A stretch of DNA of 10,335 nt from Nitrososphaerales archaeon TH5894 (GCA_014523485.1 JAATVK010000043.1:1-10335), one strand, 5' to 3'. Shown: positions 1 to 6,589, counted from the first letter of the stretch. Made by a program: numbers and translations. Notes: generated from the letters alone by a model not told the origin.

Positions 1-380
1 GCAATTATTTTCCAAGATTTAATGGTAAAGTAACAAAAATATAAAAATAATTATGTAACTTCAATTAGGGATTATTTGTTTAGGGACCAAATAAAAATTA
101 TACTAGAAATTATGAGAAATGATTTTCAAGATATAAATAAGCATTGTAGTAAATAAAATTAGTGAGAATATGTATATAATTATCCACCTTCACCATATTT
201 TTTCAAAGTATTTGTGGCATAAAAAGTTATTCACGACTTATGTTGTATTTATATCACTGTTCTATTATTACCTCTTTATTTCCCTATTTTCAACGCAATT
301 CTCTAATTGGTTTTAAAACAATTATTGTAAAATCACTATTATTCAGAAGAATTTTAAGTTATCTCTATAGATAATGATGC
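1..380. other. Non-coding spacer upstream of the deaminase-fold gene
   Basis: About 380 very AT-rich bases with no credible gene on either strand. The longest ATG frames are trivial; for example the one at 112-156 encodes only 14 residues. A short palindrome ACAAT-T-ATTGT lies at 318-328, about 24 bases upstream of the TATA-like box of the next gene. It could be an operator or simply AT-rich chance. I see no tRNA, no C/D-box RNA and no repeat array here. Confidence 0.6.
352..360 (+). promoter_or_regulatory. TATA-like box for the deaminase-fold gene
   Basis: TTTTAAGTT is centred about 25 bases before the ATG at 381. That spacing would place the transcription start at or next to the ATG, giving a leaderless mRNA. 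No Shine-Dalgarno sequence precedes the ATG, which supports this reading. The match to an archaeal TATA box is only approximate. Confidence 0.35.
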
Positions 381-917
381 ATGGGAATCCTTACTAGTAG
401 AGAAATTCTAAATCGTTTAAATAAAGATGTAATAATAGAACCGTTTAATATAAAAAATTTAAATCCAAATAGTTATAATTTAACTTTACATGATGAATTA
501 AAATTTTATGATTGTGATTATTTAGATATGAAAAAAGAGAATTCAACTAAAATTATAAAAATTCCAAATGATGGTCTATGGCTTAAACCTGGAGAAACAT
601 ATCTTGGCAGAACAATCGAGTATACAGTAACTAAAAATTTGGTACCTATTATCAAAACACGTTCTTCTATAGCAAGACTTCATATTAATATAATTAATAG
701 TGCAGGATTTGGAGATATAGGTTATTCTGGTCATTGGACAATCCCTATTTCTGTAATAAAAAAGACAAAGGTTTATCCTTTTGTTACTATCTGTCAGATC
801 TATTATAATGATATTACTGGAGAAATTGATAAGGAATATAATGTTAATAACAAGTATCAAAATAGTAGAGATATAATGGCCTCAAAACTATATAAAGACT
901 TTGACCCGAATATTTAA
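381..917 (+). CDS. dCTP deaminase/dUTPase-fold protein lacking the catalytic Glu
   Basis: This 178-residue protein belongs to the trimeric dCTP deaminase/dUTPase family, which deaminates dCTP and/or hydrolyses dUTP in dTTP supply. Seen in the sequence: the TRSSIARL motif (S95, S96, R99, matching S111, S112 and R115 of E. coli Dcd), the AGFGDIGYSGHW loop (D112, matching D128), and a C-terminal KYQNSR...SKLYKDF segment like the family's nucleotide-closing tail. Length is normal for a complete enzyme. A gapless alignment from RSS places P122 exactly where the family has the deaminating glutamate (E138 in E. coli), and no other acidic residue lies within 119-129. The deaminase reaction is therefore doubtful; a dUTPase, a regulator or an altered enzyme are possible. 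The ATG at 381 is the first start after an in-frame stop. The gene stands alone between long spacers and is Lys/Asn/Ile-rich. Family assignment is confident, activity is not. Confidence 0.85.
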   Translation: MGILTSREILNRLNKDVIIEPFNIKNLNPNSYNLTLHDELKFYDCDYLDMKKENSTKIIKIPNDGLWLKPGETYLGRTIEYTVTKNLVPIIKTRSSIARLHINIINSAGFGDIGYSGHWTIPISVIKKTKVYPFVTICQIYYNDITGEIDKEYNVNNKYQNSRDIMASKLYKDFDPNI

Positions 918-1168
918 TAAGTAACTATAGAACTAAATAGACTTTACTAAAAGGTATACATAACTCGGAATGTTAAATTTGAAATTTATAATATCCTTTT
1001 ATATTTGAAAATTTAAAGATCCTCCTATTAAACAAGAACCAAATAAATTGTTAATTAAATTCTGTAAGCCAAGATTATCTCAGCTATACAGGAAATTAAT
1101 TAATTCAATATTACTGTTTGCTGTTTTAATGTAATAGATATATTCATTATAATTATAAAATAGATAGA

Positions 1169-1195
1169 TCTAGAATAGAACTTATATGTTCTAGA
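1169..1195. repeat. Nested inverted repeat, TCTAGAA/TTCTAGA and TAGAAC/GTTCTA
   Basis: Two alternative perfect pairings share the same right arm. TCTAGAA (1169-1175) pairs with TTCTAGA (1189-1195), and TAGAAC (1176-1181) pairs with GTTCTA (1188-1193) around a TTATAT loop. It could be a dimeric regulator site or an RNA hairpin. It lies about 180 bases before the ligase gene and about 250 after the deaminase-fold gene, and no T-run follows it. Confidence 0.3.
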
Positions 1196-1348
1196 CAATA
1201 AATAAAATAACTATTCTTTAAATTATTACCAAGCTTTAAAAATAATCAATTAGTAATAAGCGAATTTTAATTAAAATAAATAAATAATATATACTATACA
1301 TATTTCTATATATGAAATTACAAATTTACAATACTCCAAAGGATTGCA

Positions 1349-1356
1349 TTAATATA
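1349..1356 (+). promoter_or_regulatory. TATA-like box for the GCS2-like ligase gene
   Basis: TTAATATA is centred about 24 bases before the ATG at 1376. This fits a leaderless or nearly leaderless transcript starting at that ATG, and favours it over the next in-frame ATG at 1400. Confidence 0.4.
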
Positions 1357-1375
1357 CATTATCCTTAAATTTCAT

Positions 1376-2686
1376 ATGGAGGTAGATCTCTTAGTTAATA
1401 TGGAAAATGATGCCATGCTAATAGAAAAGCAGGCAGAAGAATTAAAGTTTAGAGCACGAAAAGATAGTGCTAGGTATGATCCACTATTCATGGTAGGTAC
1501 AGAAGTAGAGGGATGTTTGTTAGATGATAAAGGAAACTCTGTCAATGCTTCTCAACTAATCGAAGAATTACAAAACTCTAAATTTTTCCAAAATTCTGGT
1601 TGTATGATAGATTATGAGTATGGATCGGGTCAATTCGAATTTAAAACTTCTCCAATATCGATTACAAATTTGTTAGATCTAAATTTATTATATGAAGAAT
1701 TTATAATTGAACACTTAGAAAAAACGATTCAAAAAGTTTACAAGGAAAAAATAGTTATTCCAGTCTTCCTTGGTGCGAATCCGTCACCAAATATTCTTCA
1801 AGATAATATAGTAACAGATAAAGATAGATATAAAAAATTATTTGAATGGCAAAGTAAATTTGCTGATATAGAATTTGAAGGGAAAACGTTTAAAGCTGCA
1901 CATATAGCGGCTGCAATTCAGGGATTTCATTTTCATTTACAAGGACGAAATCCTACATATGCAGTCTTAATGTTTAACCATATTTTAAATCTTATTTCAT
2001 CTTCAATCATACTTGGTGCTAGTAGCAAACTTTTTGCTGGAAAAGTATTTTCCTTTCATGAACCAAGGATATATCTATATGATCAATCTGAACAACAAAA
2101 TTCAGGATTTCCTGCAATTACAACATATCTAAAAAATATAGATAATTATATAGATTATATAAAATCAAGAAAACCCATAATTGCCAGAGATTACTTTGAC
2201 CTTGAAAAAGAAAGGCATGATGATGTACGCATACGTTTGAATTCTGATTTTTATCGTGTTGAAACAAGGATATTATCAGTACAGCCAACACCAAAAGCTT
2301 TGATGGCTATGATTGAATTTTTTGTTGGCTATATATACAGAGCTATCCATGAAGAGTCCTACGGTGAGAAACTGCTAAGAAGTCTCCCAATATTGAGAGA
2401 AGAAAGACAAGCATCAGTACAATCAGGTTTTAATGCTACAGCTCATTTTCCAATGGTAGATACAATTAAAGTTCAACTTGATTATGCCAGAAAAGGATTA
2501 TCTGATCTAAATATTAAGCCTGAATTTTTAAATATTTTGGATAGCCGAGTGAAAAATAGAATCTCTCCAAGCGAATATGTTGCCTCATTATGGGACAAGA
2601 AATTTAATGGTTCTGTTACTGAAACTATATTTGAGGTAATTTCTCATATATGGGAAAGAACAAAAAAAAATGAACCCATAATGTAG
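1376..2686 (+). CDS. Glutamate-cysteine ligase-like (GCS2 family) carboxylate-amine ligase
   Basis: A 436-residue member of the GCS2 / YbdK-EgtA-like family, cytosolic ATP-dependent enzymes that join the gamma-carboxyl of glutamate (or another carboxylate) to an amine. The family landmarks appear in order: GTEVEGCLLD (41-50, E43 and E45 metal/ATP-type acids), EYGSGQFEFKTSP (81-93), the histidine pair HFHLQG (185-190), and the arginine/acid strand FYRVETRILSVQPTP (292-306), equivalent to the family's EVRxxD-type segment. Length is typical. The substrate cannot be read from the sequence, so gamma-glutamylcysteine synthesis is only one possibility. A TATA-like box at 1349-1356 supports the ATG at 1376. 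However, a perfect GGAGGT lies at 1378-1383, and a second in-frame ATG at 1400 sits 16 bases after it, so an eight-residue shorter form is possible. A co-oriented dipeptidase gene follows 105 bases downstream, beyond a T-rich tract. Confidence 0.8.
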   Translation: MEVDLLVNMENDAMLIEKQAEELKFRARKDSARYDPLFMVGTEVEGCLLDDKGNSVNASQLIEELQNSKFFQNSGCMIDYEYGSGQFEFKTSPISITNLLDLNLLYEEFIIEHLEKTIQKVYKEKIVIPVFLGANPSPNILQDNIVTDKDRYKKLFEWQSKFADIEFEGKTFKAAHIAAAIQGFHFHLQGRNPTYAVLMFNHILNLISSSIILGASSKLFAGKVFSFHEPRIYLYDQSEQQNSGFPAITTYLKNIDNYIDYIKSRKPIIARDYFDLEKERHDDVRIRLNSDFYRVETRILSVQPTPKALMAMIEFFVGYIYRAIHEESYGEKLLRSLPILREERQASVQSGFNATAHFPMVDTIKVQLDYARKGLSDLNIKPEFLNILDSRVKNRISPSEYVASLWDKKFNGSVTETIFEVISHIWERTKKNEPIM

Positions 2687-2721
2687 TATGGTAATTGTTT
2701 ATAATAAATTACTATTCATTA

Positions 2722-2737
2722 TTTCTTTTTTATTTTT
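2722..2737 (+). terminator. T-rich tract downstream of the ligase gene
   Basis: TTTCTTTTTTATTTTT begins 36 bases after the stop codon of the ligase gene. Archaeal RNA polymerase terminates readily at such T-runs without a hairpin. The tract also separates the ligase gene from the next promoter, so the two neighbouring genes are probably transcribed separately. Confidence 0.5.
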
Positions 2738-2758
2738 ACTGAAATTTTAAAATTTAAC

Positions 2759-2767
2759 TATATATTA
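2759..2767 (+). promoter_or_regulatory. TATA-like box for the M20 peptidase gene
   Basis: TATATATTA is centred about 29 bases before the TTG start at 2792. That is consistent with a leaderless or very short-leader mRNA, and with TTG rather than the in-frame ATG at 2825 being the start. Confidence 0.35.
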
Positions 2768-2791
2768 TTAATATTCATAAGAATATTCAGT

Positions 2792-4231
2792 TTGAATAAA
2801 ATTGACTATATAATAGATTCACATATGGAAGATCTCATATCAGATCTTCAAATCTTAATAAGGCAACCAAGTGTTTCTGCTAGAAACAACGGGGTCCTTG
2901 AATGTTCTCTTTTAGTAAAAAACATAATGGAAAAGGCTGGCATAAAGACGGAATTACTTTTTCCTCAACAAAAAAAGGGTATAGTTACGGATAATAATTT
3001 CAATATAGAGCCTAAAATTGATAGACATAGTTTATCACCTCCCATAATATATGGAGAAGTCCAATCAAAAAGAAATCCTCAAGGTAAAACGCTTTTGTTT
3101 TATAACCATTATGATGTACAACCAGAAGATCCTATTGAATTATGGGAAAATAATGAGGCATTTAGTGGTAAAGTTAGTGGAAATTATATTTATGGAAGAG
3201 GTTCATCAGATGATAAAGGTGAATTAATAACAAGAATAAAAGCAGTGGAATATCTTTTGAAAAGTTCTGGCGATGTTCCTTGTAATATAAAATTTGTTGT
3301 AGAAGGTGAAGAGGAAATTGGAAGCCCCAATCTGGAAGGATTCCTTATACAACATAAAGAAAAACTAAAGTGTGATGGAGTAATATGGGAATTTGGTTAC
3401 ATAGATGAAAAAGAAAGACCAATTATTATGTTAGGCCTAAAAGGTATCTTATATGTGGAGCTTATAGCTAAAGGAGGACCATCACGAGATGTCCACTCTA
3501 GTCTAGCAACCCTCATAGAAAATCCTGCTTGGATTCTAGTAGATGCACTAAAGTCCCTTCGCGATAGCGATGGAAAAATTTTAATAAAAAATTGGTATAA
3601 AGAAGTAAGAGATTTTTCAGAGGTAGAACTCGAACTATTAGATAAGGAACCATTTGATGAGGAAATATTCAAAAGAGAATATGGTATTAGTAAATTTTTA
3701 AATAATGTAAAAAATATTGAGGCTAAAAAGTTCTATGAAGGAATGCCGACCTGTAACATAAGCAGTCTATTAGCTGGTTATCTTGGAAAGGGGTCTAAAA
3801 CTATTATTCCAAATAAAGCTATAGCAAAATTAGATTTCCGTTTAGTTCCTAATATGGATCCACTTATTCAATTTAGAAGGCTTTGTGATCATATGCTAGA
3901 CCAGGGGTTTGAGAAAAATTTACTTGAAATTAAATTATTACAGAAGGAATGGCCAGCACGAACTACTCCTGTTGATCATCCCTTCATAAAAGTTGTTGCA
4001 GAATCTGCTACTGCTATATTTGGTTCTACTATAAAAAGTATATCATCTGCAGCTACGGGGCCAATGTATTACTTTCTCGATATCTTGGGTGCCCCTTGTG
4101 TTTGTATTGGGTCGTCATACAAATATGGTAGGTCTCATTCACCAAATGAATTTGCTAGATTAGATTTATTAAATAAAACAACCAAATGGATTAGTAAGAT
4201 AATCACAAATTTTGGAAATACAAAAATATAA
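2792..4231 (+). CDS. M20 family zinc dipeptidase/amidohydrolase
   Basis: A 479-residue di-metal hydrolase of peptidase family M20 (carnosinase/PepV-like group) that releases an amino acid from a dipeptide or acylated amino acid. Motifs in order: NHYDVQ (H106), GRGSSDDKGE (bridging Asp at 140/141), VEGEEEIGS (catalytic E174, metal E175), WEFG at 199-202 (E200 probably the fourth ligand where many relatives have Asp), DVHSS (H235) at the start of the dimerisation lid domain, and RSHSPNE near the C-terminus (H449, last metal ligand). All catalytic residues are present and length is normal. The start codon is TTG: the residues it adds (MNKIDYIIDSHMEDL) fit the helix that opens this family, and the ATG at 2825 would remove it. 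There is no signal peptide, so it is cytosolic. It follows the GCS2-like ligase, which hints at a shared substrate class. Substrate unknown. Confidence 0.88.
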   Translation: MNKIDYIIDSHMEDLISDLQILIRQPSVSARNNGVLECSLLVKNIMEKAGIKTELLFPQQKKGIVTDNNFNIEPKIDRHSLSPPIIYGEVQSKRNPQGKTLLFYNHYDVQPEDPIELWENNEAFSGKVSGNYIYGRGSSDDKGELITRIKAVEYLLKSSGDVPCNIKFVVEGEEEIGSPNLEGFLIQHKEKLKCDGVIWEFGYIDEKERPIIMLGLKGILYVELIAKGGPSRDVHSSLATLIENPAWILVDALKSLRDSDGKILIKNWYKEVRDFSEVELELLDKEPFDEEIFKREYGISKFLNNVKNIEAKKFYEGMPTCNISSLLAGYLGKGSKTIIPNKAIAKLDFRLVPNMDPLIQFRRLCDHMLDQGFEKNLLEIKLLQKEWPARTTPVDHPFIKVVAESATAIFGSTIKSISSAATGPMYYFLDILGAPCVCIGSSYKYGRSHSPNEFARLDLLNKTTKWISKIITNFGNTKI

Positions 4232-4263
4232 TAATTAATGAAGATATTGTTCGCATCAAATTC

Positions 4264-4270
4264 AAAAAAA
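4264..4270 (-). terminator. T-run downstream of the exported-protein gene
   Basis: Seven consecutive T on the minus strand, 42-48 bases past the stop codon of the 4312-4833 gene. This is a plausible archaeal terminator in the 80-base gap where the plus-strand peptidase gene and the minus-strand genes converge. The AAAAAAATTTT block could serve both directions weakly. Confidence 0.35.
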
Positions 4271-4311
4271 TTTTAAATTTATAGGATCTTAGACAATGAC
4301 CATATCAAAGG

Positions 4312-4833
4312 TTATTCCCATAACCAAATTGATCTAATTGTGTCTGAATCACTTTCATAAATTGCTACTGTATTATTGAGAAATGCAAATTTATGGTCTA
4401 AAGTAGAATTAAAATATATTATACCTCTATATCCTGGATATTCTCCTTTTAGTAAATTTGCATCAAAAGATTTCCAACTTATCGATTGACCATCTTCAGT
4501 AGAAATTGTTCCATTTCCTTGACCAAATACTATTTTATTTTCTAAAACTGTATTTACAAATGTCTCATTATTAACTATTTTCCCTACTCCCTTGATAGTA
4601 GCTTTCTCTACACAAACATCTTTAAACATTATATATGGATGAGATTTTAATTCTTTTGAATTCAGACATTCAATTTTTGTAGCTATGTAAAAAGGTTCTA
4701 ATTCATTAATTTTACTAATATTACTATTCATAAAAAAGTTTTTAAGATTTTCGCCATAAATAAATGTAAAGCTTGTAATTAAGATCAAATACAAAAATCC
4801 TACAATTATAAAAAAATATTTTGTTTTTTGCAT
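4312..4833 (-). CDS. Signal-anchored exported protein of unknown function
   Basis: A 173-residue protein with one hydrophobic segment (about residues 7-26) after a short Lys-containing N-terminus, so it is a signal peptide or membrane anchor with the rest outside the cell. The exported part looks beta-rich: a run GKIVNNETFVNTVLENKIVF, then GQGNGTISTEDGQSISWKS (104-122), a GYRGIIYFNST segment, a FAFLNNTVAIYE segment and a Trp-rich end WLWE. Two cysteines (C56, C74) could form a disulfide. There are five N-X-S/T sequons (N38, N89, N107, N142, N153). From memory this layout resembles small exported proteins common in Nitrososphaeria genomes whose role is unknown; no enzyme motif is visible. A TATA-like box 27 bases before the ATG suggests its own leaderless transcript. 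Confidence 0.75.
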   Translation of the reverse strand: MQKTKYFFIIVGFLYLILITSFTFIYGENLKNFFMNSNISKINELEPFYIATKIECLNSKELKSHPYIMFKDVCVEKATIKGVGKIVNNETFVNTVLENKIVFGQGNGTISTEDGQSISWKSFDANLLKGEYPGYRGIIYFNSTLDHKFAFLNNTVAIYESDSDTIRSIWLWE

Positions 4834-5234
4834 AATTTTATTATTTTCACTGAAGGATAATAAGGTTGCTTAATTTTAGCTATAACTAAAAAAATTAGTA
4901 TAAAAGTTATTGTTCTTAAGTTCCTGCCTTAGACATATTAAATCAATAATTTAAAATGCATTTCGAAATTTATTTAGTTCATTTCTTTCAATTTTAATAT
5001 CATAAATATTTCAATAGCAATAATTAGAATACTAATAATACCAATACTACAGGATCACAGACATTATCAATAACAATGTATTAGTAATTTATATAAAGAA
5101 TAATTGAGTCGACACAATATTATTGTCCTAAAATTTAGAACCTTTTAACAAATTATATTTTAATTTAACAACCCAAAATATTTATCAAATTTATTCTGGT
5201 GTTCTTCCAATTTTATATAGTGTTCAAAAGGTAA
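4834..5234. other. Non-coding spacer with the exported-protein promoter
   Basis: Four hundred AT-rich bases between two minus-strand genes. The right part is the 3' region of the arginine decarboxylase gene, and the left end holds the promoter of the exported-protein gene. A short palindrome ACAATA-T-TATTGT is at 5114-5126, similar in sequence to the one at 318-328. ATG frames are trivial, for example 13 codons beginning in the 4957-4960 area. No RNA gene was recognised. Confidence 0.5.
4857..4863 (-). promoter_or_regulatory. TATA-like box for the exported-protein gene
   Basis: On the minus strand the sequence reads CCTTATTATCC (4865-4855), with TTATTAT centred 27 bases before the ATG at 4833. 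It closely resembles the CTTAATAATCC element of the arginine decarboxylase gene. Spacing fits a leaderless mRNA. Confidence 0.45.
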
Positions 5235-5825
5235 TTATAAGATAAAAACTGCAGCACTTAAAACTGTAGTCCACATACCATCTTTATGTCCTTCTGCTGA
5301 TTGAGTGAAATTCTGAGTTTTGTAAATTTTACCAGATAATTTCCATTGTTCTTCTTTTTCATTCCATGTTAACGAAGTATCGTTTGGTAAACCTATAATT
5401 GTAGCAAGCATTTCCATAGCCATATCTTCTGCATACTCACCTGCCTTTAGTGCAGTCTCCCCTGTAGAGTGATGTTCAGACAGATATCCAGATTTATCAT
5501 TGTTCGCTGGGTATGCTAAACCTATAGAAGATGCAATAAGCCTATTTGGTTCATTGGTTGATGATCTGGCCATTACAGCAAATGTAATTTGGCCAGGTAG
5601 AAGATATTTCCTTCCCTCCTGAATACTAATTATTTTACATTGTGGTGGCTTAATACTAGACACCGTTACTAAATTAAGATCCGAAATCTTCGCATCCCTC
5701 AATGAAAGCTCAAAACTCGTTAAATAATCCTTGTGTACCCCTTTACCTTTTGTAAAAAAAATGGCCTTTGGAACATAATTAATAGGATTGGAAAATATGC
5801 TTGAATCTAGAGATTTTTTATACAT
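5235..5825 (-). CDS. Pyruvoyl-dependent arginine decarboxylase (bacterial-type)
   Basis: A 196-residue proenzyme that converts arginine to agmatine, the first step of agmatine-route polyamine synthesis. It should self-cleave between the two serines of VSSIKPP (S56-S57), turning S57 into the pyruvoyl cofactor. The long-form signature is clear: TKGKGVHKDYLTSFELSLRD near the N-terminus, the SSIKPP cleavage site, NEPNRLIASSIGLAYP, then LSEHHSTGET (E117 as the probable catalytic acid), AGEYAEDMAMEML, and the end TQSAEGHKDGMWTTV..AAVFIL. This resembles the larger form I associate with bacteria and some archaea more than the short Methanocaldococcus enzyme. I chose ATG at 5825. A TTG two codons upstream (5831) is also in frame, but the TATA-like box at 5849-5856 is centred 27 bases before the ATG. 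It has no operon partner, with spacers of about 290 and 400 bases. All key residues are intact. Confidence 0.9.
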   Translation of the reverse strand: MYKKSLDSSIFSNPINYVPKAIFFTKGKGVHKDYLTSFELSLRDAKISDLNLVTVSSIKPPQCKIISIQEGRKYLLPGQITFAVMARSSTNEPNRLIASSIGLAYPANNDKSGYLSEHHSTGETALKAGEYAEDMAMEMLATIIGLPNDTSLTWNEKEEQWKLSGKIYKTQNFTQSAEGHKDGMWTTVLSAAVFIL

Positions 5826-5848
5826 TAGCAAGATAGTATAAAAAAAGG

Positions 5849-5856
5849 ATTATTAA
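5849..5856 (-). promoter_or_regulatory. TATA-like box for the arginine decarboxylase gene
   Basis: On the minus strand CTTAATAATCC (5857-5847) holds TTAATAAT centred 27-28 bases before the ATG at 5825. This spacing decides the start choice in favour of the ATG over the TTG at 5831. Confidence 0.45.
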
Positions 5857-6075
5857 GATTTTCCTGTTTAGAATAATTATATTAATTTTCAAAATTATAA
5901 ATTTTTTTGATATTTTAAATCCTTTATCGTTCTATAGCTTAATTTTATTATTGATAGAATAGTTTGTATTAATAGGTTTTATTTTTAGTTAGTTTTATAA
6001 TCTGATAATTATTTTAGTCCATTAATTACTAAAGAGGCGGTTTATACTAAAATCTGACCTACCCACTTTTATTCA

Positions 6076-6100
6076 TTTATATATTTTTAAAATATATAAA
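6076..6100. repeat. Perfect 12-bp inverted repeat with a TATA box on each strand
   Basis: TTTATATATTTT (6076-6087) and AAAATATATAAA (6089-6100) are exact reverse complements around one base. It starts 15 bases past the stop codon of the Mut7-C gene. Each arm begins with TTTATATA on one strand, a textbook archaeal TATA box, so it might drive divergent transcription. It could equally be a 3' hairpin, or low-complexity sequence. Confidence 0.4.
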
Positions 6101-6115
6101 ATATACAAACTATAA

Positions 6116-6589
6116 TCATAGCATTTTATTAATTCTTTCTATCAGTAAAATAATATTTTTAATATGGCTTCCATGCCAATACAATTTATTACATCTTTTA
6201 CATTTATAAAATTCATTATTATTTTTAATTACTGTTTGATAAACTTTATTTGTTACTAAGTTTATATCTTCTATAATTTCAAGTTTATTGTTACAAAGAG
6301 AACAACGATGGCAACTTAATAAAGTATCTATAACTTTTATTTCTAAGTTACTAAAAATGGTAATTAAATTTTCAATTTCTGTATTTTTATTAATAAATAT
6401 TGAATGACATTTATATTGTTTAGATCTATAAAATAATTCCTTATCACTAGTTAATAAAATCCTCTTAGTTTTCATAAGAAGATCTAATATTTCTCTATCC
6501 GTTATATTTGATGTAATATAAATGGTATCAAATCCAAGTATCCTTAATTTTTTTGCGATTTTTCCTAACATGGCATCAGCTATAAACAA
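6116..6589 (-). CDS. Mut7-C RNase-domain protein with C-terminal zinc ribbon
   Basis: A 157-residue protein of the Mut7-C family, a PIN-like RNase fold fused to a zinc ribbon, common in archaea; its RNA target is unknown. Seen: FIADAMLGKIAKKLRILGFDT at the N-terminus (D5 as the first active-site acid), D31 in the TDREIL helix, LLTSDKEL (D49), then a zinc ribbon with CHRCSLCN (C96, C99, with an extra C93) and CKRCNKLYWHGSH (C130, C133). The conserved GSH ending of the ribbon is present. Length is typical of a complete single-copy protein, probably cytosolic. The start used is TTG at 6589. An ATT at 6604 is also in frame and sits seven bases after GGTG of a GGTGATC Shine-Dalgarno-like sequence (6615-6609), so five more residues are possible. 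The gene is strikingly Ile/Asn/Lys-rich. No operon partner. Confidence 0.85.
   Translation of the reverse strand: MFIADAMLGKIAKKLRILGFDTIYITSNITDREILDLLMKTKRILLTSDKELFYRSKQYKCHSIFINKNTEIENLITIFSNLEIKVIDTLLSCHRCSLCNNKLEIIEDINLVTNKVYQTVIKNNNEFYKCKRCNKLYWHGSHIKNIILLIERINKML

Larger units (their letters stand above)
918..1375. other. Long AT-rich spacer with two possible hairpins
   Basis: These 458 bases hold no credible gene. An imperfect hairpin is possible at 1062-1091: CTGTA-AGC pairs with GCT-TACAG around one bulged base. A better inverted repeat is listed at 1169-1195. A Shine-Dalgarno-like AGGAGGAT on the minus strand (1019-1026) is not followed by a start codon at useful spacing. The right end carries the promoter of the ligase gene. 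No clear T-rich terminator follows the upstream gene. Confidence 0.5.

Noticed and set aside
112..156. 14-codon ATG frame in the left spacer
   Set aside because: Expected by chance in AT-rich DNA; no promoter or composition signal.
576..860. Minus-strand open frame of 94 codons antisense to the deaminase-fold gene
   Set aside because: Lies wholly inside a gene with clear family motifs, has low-complexity Ile/Cys/Tyr-rich composition and no promoter; a shadow frame.
1019..1026. AGGAGGAT on the minus strand resembling a strong Shine-Dalgarno
   Set aside because: No ATG, GTG or TTG follows at useful spacing, and there is no open frame.
3397..3672. Minus-strand frame of 91 codons antisense to the M20 peptidase
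   Set aside because: Ser-rich shadow of conserved peptidase codons; no recognisable protein.
318..5126. ACAAT-centred palindromes at 318-328 and 5114-5126 as a shared regulator site
   Set aside because: Only two short copies with different centres; expected in AT-rich spacers. Kept only as a note in the spacer entries.
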